The position numbers and the translations under genes were made by a program. A DNA stretch of 6,034 nucleotides from positions 1 to 6,034 of the forward strand of contig JBOGDF010000331.1 in assembly GCA_050701635.1 (NCBI GenBank), read 5' to 3'. This document shows, in pieces, positions 1 through 4,971 of the stretch. A model generated the notes under the pieces. It made no database searches, was not told where the DNA came from, and saw only the letters and a program-made list of their open reading frames with translations. Source of the DNA: WHSM01 sp050701635 (GTDB taxonomy: Bacteria > Actinomycetota > Actinomycetes > Mycobacteriales > Micromonosporaceae). Position 1 is the stretch's first letter, and every line of letters starts with the position of its first letter.

Positions 1-536
1 CCGTCTACCTGCTCGGCGGCGCCCCGGCCGCCACCACCGACCGCGCCGCCGCCGACGGCACCGCCACCCCTGATGACGCCGCCACCAGTGACGGCGGCGG
101 TGCGGGATCCGGGCGGAGTGTGTCGGAGCGGGCGGCGGCGGTGCTGCGAGAGCGTTACCCCGAGCTCACCGTGGCCGGTGCCGCAAGCCCGCCGTTCGGG
201 TTCGACGGCACGCCGGAAGGAGTCGCGCCGGTGGTGGGCGACGTGGCGGCGGCGGCGCCCGACATCGTGTTCGTGGGGCTCGGGTTCCCGCGCCAGGAGC
301 AGCTGATCCGGCACCTGTCGGCCGCGCTGCCCGGCGCCTGGTTCGTCGGCTGCGGCGCGTCCCTGGCGTTCGCCGCCGGGGAGGTACGCCGCGCGCCGCG
401 GTGGATGCGGCGCACCGGCCTGGAGTGGCTGCACCGGCTCGGCTCCGAGCCGCGCCGGCTGTTCCGCCGGTACGTGATCCACGACCTCCCGTACGCCCTG
501 CGCCTGCTCACCCGCGCCTCCCTCCGCCGTCGCTGA
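1..536 (+). CDS. WecG/TagA/CpsF-family glycosyltransferase, C-terminal part (5' end outside window)
   Basis: The reading frame is open from base 3 to the TGA at 534-536, so only the C-terminal ~177 residues are seen. Family hallmarks appear in order: a VYLLGG strand (bases 3-20), the yP.L helix/strand (RERYPELTVAG), the VGLGFPRQEQLI block with the conserved PRQE, a GCGASLAFAAGE segment, and the RAPRWMRRTGLEWLHRLGSEP...RRY tail typical of the C-terminal appendage. Members transfer an N-acetylmannosamine-type or related sugar to an undecaprenyl-diphosphate-linked acceptor at the inner membrane face, in teichoic acid, enterobacterial common antigen or capsule synthesis; the sugar used here cannot be read. 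Between the LLGG strand and the next helix lies a 30-residue Ala/Thr/Asp/Gly-rich stretch absent from ordinary members. The gene is convergent with the Nudix gene, with 23 bases between the stops. The family call is firm; donor and acceptor are unknown. Confidence 0.9.
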   Translation, partial: VYLLGGAPAATTDRAAADGTATPDDAATSDGGGAGSGRSVSERAAAVLRERYPELTVAGAASPPFGFDGTPEGVAPVVGDVAAAAPDIVFVGLGFPRQEQLIRHLSAALPGAWFVGCGASLAFAAGEVRRAPRWMRRTGLEWLHRLGSEPRRLFRRYVIHDLPYALRLLTRASLRRR

Positions 537-559
537 CGGGCCGCCGCGTCGAGGGTCAG

Positions 560-1087
560 TCAGGTGCCGGCAGGATGGCCGTCATGCAGGTAGCCGACGC
601 GTCCGGTTGCAAGGCAGTCGAGCGCTACGGCGACTCGTCTCCAGACGTGCGGACGTAGCCGTCGACCAGCCTGGGTCGTCGTGCAGAACTGAAAAGCGTG
701 CAGCTCGTCGTCGCGCACGGCGAGGTTGCCGATCTGCTCAGCATCCAGGGTGCCGCCGTCGAACATGAATGACAGAAGGTCATCCCAGGGTCCGTGCGGC
801 GAGACCCAGTCCACGCACAGAAGGTCACCTACGCGAAGGTCCAACCCGAGCTCCTCCATCAGCTCCCGACGGGCGGCGTCGCGTGGCGCTTCATTGGCCT
901 CGGCCATGCCACCTGGCAGATCCCAGTCGGGCTTGTATGTGGGATCCACGAGCAGAATCAGCCCAGCTGCGTCGCGGATGACGACATCAGCGCTGACCCG
1001 CTTTCGCGGCTGCCGCGCGTTCCCCTCTGCCAGGTGCGCCTGCCAGGCCGCGGGATCGCGGCGGTAGAGCGGGACTTCCGAGGTCAT
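560..1087 (-). CDS. Nudix hydrolase
   Basis: A 175-residue protein starting MTSEVPLYRR. The Nudix box is complete: G-x5-E-x7-R-E-L-x-E-E-x-G-L at residues 60-82, preceded by WDLPGG, so the Mg2+-binding glutamates are all present. Nudix enzymes hydrolyse a nucleoside diphosphate linked to another group (X); the substrate cannot be told from the box. The ATG at 1087 is chosen over an in-frame ATG at 1120 because it overlaps the upstream stop as ATGA and has GGGAGGAG just before it (1090-1097), while the upstream ATG has no ribosome site and would overlap the previous gene further. The gene follows the TPR protein as a coupled pair, an arrangement I recall as common in actinomycetes. GC is lower than in the flanking glycan genes, suggesting a different origin. 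Its role in the locus is unknown. Confidence 0.93.
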   Translation of the reverse strand: MTSEVPLYRRDPAAWQAHLAEGNARQPRKRVSADVVIRDAAGLILLVDPTYKPDWDLPGGMAEANEAPRDAARRELMEELGLDLRVGDLLCVDWVSPHGPWDDLLSFMFDGGTLDAEQIGNLAVRDDELHAFQFCTTTQAGRRLRPHVWRRVAVALDCLATGRVGYLHDGHPAGT

Positions 1088-1551
1088 GACTCCTCCCGAC
1101 CACCGGGAGTCATCGACCATCGGTGGATCAGTGTGCGTTCGGCCAAGGCTTGGGCGAGCTGCACCAGGAACTCCGAAACCACCTGGTTAGCACGGTACGG
1201 GCGGAGGAGATCTGTCAGCCTCGCGAGCTGCCGAGCCACCAGGACTGAGCTGAGGAACCGTGTCGCGTCCAGTGCCCGTTGCGCGGTGGCGCAGGCTTCA
1301 TCCGGCCTGCGTTGTCCTATGAGGACGGTAGCCAAGGCTATTTGTGCCAACGCGCGGCTCCAGATCCGTTCCGATGGTCGAAGTTCAATGATGCTCTCAG
1401 CCTGCCGTCGCGCCTCAGCAAGGTCACCGATACGCAGCATGCACCGAGCCGCCTCGCTTGCGAGCGCCGCTTGATCGAAACCGAGTCCGAGCTCGACATC
1501 CTGATGGAACATTGGCGACTGCGTCGGTGTCAGCCATCCGCAGCCGATCAT
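1084..1551 (-). CDS. TPR protein, probable 5'-truncated XRE/TPR-type regulator
   Basis: A 155-residue all-helical protein. Repeated TPR-like helix pairs are visible: the stretch with ASEAARCMLRIGDLAEARRQ (around residues 31-50), then ALAQIALATVLIGQRRPDEA and its following helix (about 67-90), then a C-terminal helical region with LVQLAQALAE. From memory this matches the last third of long actinobacterial XRE-family proteins that carry an N-terminal helix-turn-helix and a C-terminal TPR array. No helix-turn-helix is present here: only 35 bases separate the ATG from the stop of the sulfotransferase gene, and the ATG has no good ribosome site. It is therefore either a remnant whose 5' end was lost or a stand-alone TPR protein. 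It is coupled by ATGA to the Nudix gene. Lower GC and A/T-ending codons (57-62% GC by hand count over 1321-1440) set it apart from its neighbours. Confidence 0.65.
   Translation of the reverse strand: MIGCGWLTPTQSPMFHQDVELGLGFDQAALASEAARCMLRIGDLAEARRQAESIIELRPSERIWSRALAQIALATVLIGQRRPDEACATAQRALDATRFLSSVLVARQLARLTDLLRPYRANQVVSEFLVQLAQALAERTLIHRWSMTPGGREES
1090..1097 (-). promoter_or_regulatory. Ribosome binding site of the Nudix gene
   Basis: GGGAGGAG on the minus strand, inside the end of the TPR gene; its GGGAGG part lies four bases before the ATG at 1087. It decides the start in favour of 1087 over the in-frame ATG at 1120, together with the ATGA overlap. Confidence 0.75.
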
Positions 1552-1586
1552 CCTGGCCGTCCGTCGCGAAGGTTCGGGCCGGCCGA

Positions 1587-2543
1587 TCAGCTCGGCACGG
1601 GCGAGGGGTAGAAGCGGGTGGCGACGTCGGCGGTGAGGCGGCGTACCTGGGCGATCTCGTGCTCGGTGACCCGCTGCCGGTACGAGGTCAGCGCGCTCGC
1701 GGAGTCCATCGGCCGGAACGCGGTCTTCGACAGCCCGAATCGCAGCGACCAGCGGTGCGAGTCGGCGTCGTTGCCGGAGCCGCTGGTGGCAGCGCGCACC
1801 GCCGCCCGGGCGCGGTCGTGCCAGGTCAGGCCGCAGTGGGCGTACAGGTCGGCGAAGCCGCGCTCCGGGTCGGTGGCGAGATCTTCGTAGCGCTGCACCC
1901 GTACCCCCGGAAGAGCTTTAAAACCGTCCACAATGGAGTACGCGAGGCGCCACAGGGTCGCGATCCGGGTCACGTGGTCGGGGTCGCCGATCAGGGCGCG
2001 CAGCGCGGCGACATCGTCCGGGGAGAGCAGGTCGCGCACCAGCAGGGGCTGTTCCAGCAGCTCGTGGAAGTGCACCTGCCAGCCCAGCTTGCGCCAGCTG
2101 CCGACCAGCGCCACCGGGTCGCGTACCAGGACCACCGCGCGGCAGCCGAGCCGCTGCACCAGCCAGCGGGTGGACAGCAGCGCGAACGGGTCGTCCAGCA
2201 GGGCGCGCCGTCCGCGCAGCCGGCCGAGGGTGAACACCGAGCCGTACTTGCCGAGCCGGGCCAGGTCGTACAGGCCGCGGTTGCGGCGCAGCTCGGCGCC
2301 GAACCGGTAGCGCAGCCCGACGGTGTCCCGGAACGCCGGCAGCCACTCGGACTCGTTGTCGTCGCAGATGTACTGCCAGCGGTGGCGCACCGACGCGTTC
2401 AGCACGCCGGGGGAGTGGCCGGGCGGGTGCTGCGGGTTGAGGGGTTCGTTGACGTACACCACCTCGCCGGAGGCCTCCAGCATCTTGCCCACCCAGCTGG
2501 TGCCGGTCCGGGGCAGGCCGGTGACCAGCAACGGAGCACTCAC
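1587..2543 (-). CDS. PAPS-dependent sulfotransferase (last gene of the glycan operon)
   Basis: A 318-residue soluble protein starting (GTG)SAPLLVTGLPRTGTSWVG. The 5'-phosphosulfate-binding loop is TGLPRTGTSWVGKML at residues 8-22. The 3'-phosphate site is RAVVLVRDPVALVGSW at residues 135-150, with Arg141 and Ser149 as the expected contacts. A YVNEPLNP segment at 30-37 follows strand 2, where related enzymes have an EP motif. It should move sulfate from PAPS to a hydroxyl or amine; sequence differs greatly from the second sulfotransferase in the window, so a different acceptor position is likely. The GTG at 2543 is supported by a GTGA overlap with the flippase stop and by GGGAGG seven bases upstream. 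The longer open frame upstream is a shadow of the flippase gene. A run of A/T-ending codons occurs near residue 207. The acceptor is inferred, from context only, to be the exported glycan. Confidence 0.92.
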   Translation of the reverse strand: MSAPLLVTGLPRTGTSWVGKMLEASGEVVYVNEPLNPQHPPGHSPGVLNASVRHRWQYICDDNESEWLPAFRDTVGLRYRFGAELRRNRGLYDLARLGKYGSVFTLGRLRGRRALLDDPFALLSTRWLVQRLGCRAVVLVRDPVALVGSWRKLGWQVHFHELLEQPLLVRDLLSPDDVAALRALIGDPDHVTRIATLWRLAYSIVDGFKALPGVRVQRYEDLATDPERGFADLYAHCGLTWHDRARAAVRAATSGSGNDADSHRWSLRFGLSKTAFRPMDSASALTSYRQRVTEHEIAQVRRLTADVATRFYPSPVPS

Positions 2544-4138
2544 GACGGGGCCTCCCGGGACAGAAACGAGTCGAGTCGCAGCGGACCGCGCAGCCGCCAC
2601 AGACCGGCCAGGTAGCACACCGCGCCGGCGCCTGCCCCGGCCAGCAGCGCCGGCGCGCTCGGGCCCAGCACCAGCCGGAACAGCAGCGGGAGTACGCCGA
2701 AGCAGCCCACCGCGAGCCCCGCGGCGACCGCCGTGGCCCACCCGTACGGGTGCAGGCCGCGGCGTACCGCGAGCTGGCCCAGCGGCAGCAGGTTCTTGGT
2801 GATCGTGGCCGCCGTCCACGCGATGCCGGCGCCGAGGATGCCGAGCCGGGGCAGCAGCAGCAGGTTGAGCCCGACGTTGACCACCAGCGCCGCGCTCACG
2901 TTGCCGAGATTCCAGGTGGTACGCCCGGTCATCGCCAGCACCGTGTCCACGGTGCCGCAGCCGCTGGCCACCAGCATCGCGCCGCACAGCAGCAGCACCA
3001 CGGCGGTCGCCTCGCCGGTGGCGTACGCCGGGCCGAACAGCCCCAGGTACAGCGGCGCGAAGGTGGCGGTGAGCAGGTAGACCGGCCACGCCGCCAGCAC
3101 CAGCCACGCGGTGGCGTACGTGTAGAGCTGCTTCGCGGTGGCGTCGTCGCCCCGGGTCAGCGCCTCGGCGAGCCGGGGTTCGCTGGCGGTGCCGATCGCG
3201 GCGTTGCCGAGCTGGCCCACCACCGTGAAACGGGTGGCCACCGCGTACACCGCCGCCGGCGCGAAGCCGGCCAGCGCCGCCACCAGCACCACGTCGAGCC
3301 GCTGCAGCGCCAACTGCAGCACGTTCGCCACCCCGCGCGGCCAGGTGAACCCCCAGAACCCAGGCTCGCCCGGGGCCGCCAGCGCCCCCGGCGGCTCGTC
3401 CGGCCGCGCCGGGCCGGACGGCGTCGGGTCGGGCGGCCGCGTCGGGTTGGCGGGCCGGGGCGGCGGCAGCAGCGGGCGTAGCGCCAGCCAGGCCAGCACG
3501 GCGGTGATCGCCCAGGGTGCGGCCCAGGCGGCGGTGTACCACGGGACGCTGGCCGCCAGCAGTACGGTGGCGCCGACCCCGAGCAGCTGCAGGGTGGGGC
3601 GTACCAGCTTGTCGATCACGACCGTCGGCCGCATCGTGCGGTAGCCCCGGGTGGCGGCCAGCACCGCGTCGCCGACGGCGGCCAGCGGCAGCATCACGGC
3701 GAGGATCCGGAGCTGGTCGGCGAACAGCGCGCCGACGCTGCCGGCCAGCCACGGTGCCGCCAGGAAGCCGGCGATCCCGAGCGCCACCGCCGCGATCACG
3801 ACCGGCCGCAGCGCGATCGACAGGCAGCGGCGTACCAGCCCGGGGCGGCCCTGGGTACGCAGCCGCGCCAGCCAGTAGACCAGGCCGGTCGGCGTACCGA
3901 GCTTGCAGACCACGGCGCCGACCAGGAACACCGTGGTGGCGGTGAAGAACACGCCGGCCTGGTCCGGGGTCAGGCCCCGCGCCACCAGGGCGGCGACGGC
4001 GAATCCGGCGACGGCGGCGTACGCCGCGCCGGCCAGGTTGAGCGCCCCGCCCCGTGCCGCGCCCCCCAGCCCGGACGGTGGCGCGGTCGGGGGCGGCGCC
4101 AGCTCTACTGCCGCCACGACGGTACGTGCCCCAGCCAC
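2540..4138 (-). CDS. Wzx-like oligosaccharide flippase / polysaccharide export membrane protein
   Basis: A 532-residue integral membrane protein with roughly 12-14 hydrophobic helices (for example around residues 32-53, 64-90, 108-130, 180-199, 203-220, 340-363, 376-395, 413-430, 433-452, 466-488 and 494-513). Family-like features are the early ARGLTPDQAGVFF segment, the LQLALQRLDVVLVAAL helix opening the second half, and the GNVSAALVVNVGLNLLLLP...LGILGAGIAW region near the C terminus. Wzx/MATE-superfamily proteins of this type flip undecaprenyl-diphosphate-linked oligosaccharides across the cytoplasmic membrane. A Pro-rich loop (residues 222-259) joins the two halves. The start is uncertain: GTG at 4138 overlaps the upstream gene by 34 bases, an in-frame GTG at 4117 by 13; neither has a clear ribosome site. 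It sits between two sulfotransferase genes, which suggests that the flipped glycan is sulfated. Confidence 0.9.
   Translation of the reverse strand: MAGARTVVAAVELAPPPTAPPSGLGGAARGGALNLAGAAYAAVAGFAVAALVARGLTPDQAGVFFTATTVFLVGAVVCKLGTPTGLVYWLARLRTQGRPGLVRRCLSIALRPVVIAAVALGIAGFLAAPWLAGSVGALFADQLRILAVMLPLAAVGDAVLAATRGYRTMRPTVVIDKLVRPTLQLLGVGATVLLAASVPWYTAAWAAPWAITAVLAWLALRPLLPPPRPANPTRPPDPTPSGPARPDEPPGALAAPGEPGFWGFTWPRGVANVLQLALQRLDVVLVAALAGFAPAAVYAVATRFTVVGQLGNAAIGTASEPRLAEALTRGDDATAKQLYTYATAWLVLAAWPVYLLTATFAPLYLGLFGPAYATGEATAVVLLLCGAMLVASGCGTVDTVLAMTGRTTWNLGNVSAALVVNVGLNLLLLPRLGILGAGIAWTAATITKNLLPLGQLAVRRGLHPYGWATAVAAGLAVGCFGVLPLLFRLVLGPSAPALLAGAGAGAVCYLAGLWRLRGPLRLDSFLSREAPS
2551..2556 (-). promoter_or_regulatory. 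Ribosome binding site of the downstream sulfotransferase
   Basis: GGGAGG on the minus strand, seven bases before the GTG at 2543 and lying within the last codons of the flippase gene. This supports a GTG start that overlaps the flippase TGA and rules out the long upstream extension of the frame. Confidence 0.8.
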
Positions 4139-4971
4139 GCGGCGAGCCGCTCGTCGTACGGCCGGAAGTGATCGTCGAGGCGGGACCGCAGCGCGTCCGG
4201 CAGCGGCGTACGGGGCCGCGCGTTGTGCTGCTCGAACCGGATCGTGCCCATCGCGGGCAACCCGAGAAACCGCAGTACGCCGGCGAACACCCGGTCCGGG
4301 GCGGTGAAGAACAGCGCGCTGTCCACCACGTGGATCCGGTCCCGGCCGAACAGCTCTTCCAGCCGTTCCAGGTAGTCGACGTACTGGCCGCGGGCGGTGT
4401 AGCCGTGGTGCTGGTGGGAGTGGCTGGCGCCGCCGGCGCGCAGCGTCTCGACGGTGCCGGCGAGCCGTTCCGGCTCCTGTTCGAGGGCGGCTTCGAAGGA
4501 TGTCAGCGGCTCGAAGCCGCGCGCCAGCTCGTGCGCGTGCTGTGAGTACGCCCGCTCGACGGGATCGCGTACCAGCACGATCAGCTTCACCCCGGGCAGG
4601 TCCGCGGCGATCCGCTCCGCGGCGAGCGGGTGGTAGAGGTAGTACGGGCTGGACTCGAACGTCAGCGGCGGCACACCGACCCGGTCGGCGACCCGGGCGG
4701 CGGTGTGCCGCAGCGGGAAGTGCCCGCGATACCAGGACGGCCCGCGGTGGTAGCCGGTGTCGAAGTAGTGCACGCCCTTGTGCAGCACCGGTTTCAGGAT
4801 CGCCGGATGCTGCGCCAGCGCCCGGTACAGCGACGTGGTGCCGCAGCGTTGACCGCCGGCGATCAGGAAGTCCGGCAGCATCCGGGCGTACCCGGTGAGC
4901 CGCCCGAAGGTACGGGATCCGGCGTGCACCACCCGCTTCACACCAGGCGGCACGGTGGCTCGGTTGATCAT
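4105..4971 (-). CDS. Heparan-sulfate-type PAPS sulfotransferase
   Basis: A 288-residue protein of the NDST/3-OST-like sulfotransferase type. The phosphosulfate loop is IAGGQRCGTTSLYRAL at residues 37-52, then HP.I at 55-58, then KGVHYFD at 65-71 and WYRGHFP at 80-86. The 3'-phosphate site is KLIVLVRDPVERAYSQ at 129-144 (Arg135, Ser143). The RGQYVDYLERLEELFGRDRI stretch (194-213) and the RFLGLP segment (234-239) are usual for the family. Heparan-type members carry a catalytic Glu after the Lys of this motif (KE..hFF); here it is Gly66. The reaction would be sulfation of a sugar hydroxyl or amino group using PAPS in the cytoplasm. The ATG at 4971 has AGGAGGAG upstream and overlaps the kinase stop as ATGA. 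The family is secure; acceptor and position are not known. Confidence 0.93.
   Translation of the reverse strand: MINRATVPPGVKRVVHAGSRTFGRLTGYARMLPDFLIAGGQRCGTTSLYRALAQHPAILKPVLHKGVHYFDTGYHRGPSWYRGHFPLRHTAARVADRVGVPPLTFESSPYYLYHPLAAERIAADLPGVKLIVLVRDPVERAYSQHAHELARGFEPLTSFEAALEQEPERLAGTVETLRAGGASHSHQHHGYTARGQYVDYLERLEELFGRDRIHVVDSALFFTAPDRVFAGVLRFLGLPAMGTIRFEQHNARPRTPLPDALRSRLDDHFRPYDERLAAWLGHVPSWRQ

Larger units (their letters stand above)
541..1586. other. Compositionally distinct block holding the Nudix/TPR pair
   Basis: Hand counts give 37/60 G+C at 1321-1380 and 34/60 at 1381-1440, against 44/60 at 2221-2280 in the neighbouring sulfotransferase gene. The tetramer GTAC occurs once in this block but 53 times in the remaining ~5 kb. 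The block ends exactly at the gene junctions: the glycosyltransferase stop on one side and the sulfotransferase stop on the other. No inverted terminal repeats, target duplications or integrase were seen, so how it arrived is unknown. Inferred as a transferred or anciently different segment. Confidence 0.5.

Noticed and set aside
77..99. Perfect 7-bp inverted repeat (CGCCGCC / GGCGGCG)
   Set aside because: It lies inside the low-complexity coding insertion and follows from GCC/GGC codons; not evidence of a regulatory hairpin by itself.
155..511. Minus-strand frame opposite the glycosyltransferase
   Set aside because: Antisense to a gene with firm family motifs; the product has no recognisable domain.
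533..559. Possible terminator hairpin between the convergent glycosyltransferase and Nudix genes
   Set aside because: Only a 5-bp stem (CTGAC/GTCAG) with a 17-base loop and no T-run; too weak to call.
1574..1586. Near-palindrome around GGCCGGCC between the sulfotransferase and TPR genes
   Set aside because: Short GC palindromes are expected by chance at this base composition, and it has no T-run or recognised operator form.
1458..2615. Long plus-strand open frame (385 codons) opposite the sulfotransferase and the flippase end
   Set aside because: It lies antisense to a gene with clear PAPS-binding motifs; its product is a Gly/Ala/Gln/Arg-rich low-complexity string typical of high-GC shadow frames.
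2544..3752. Upstream extension of the sulfotransferase frame to 721 codons
   Set aside because: The extra part is an Arg/Ala/Gly-rich frame-shifted shadow of the flippase gene; the GTG at 2543 with its ribosome site and GTGA overlap is the real start.
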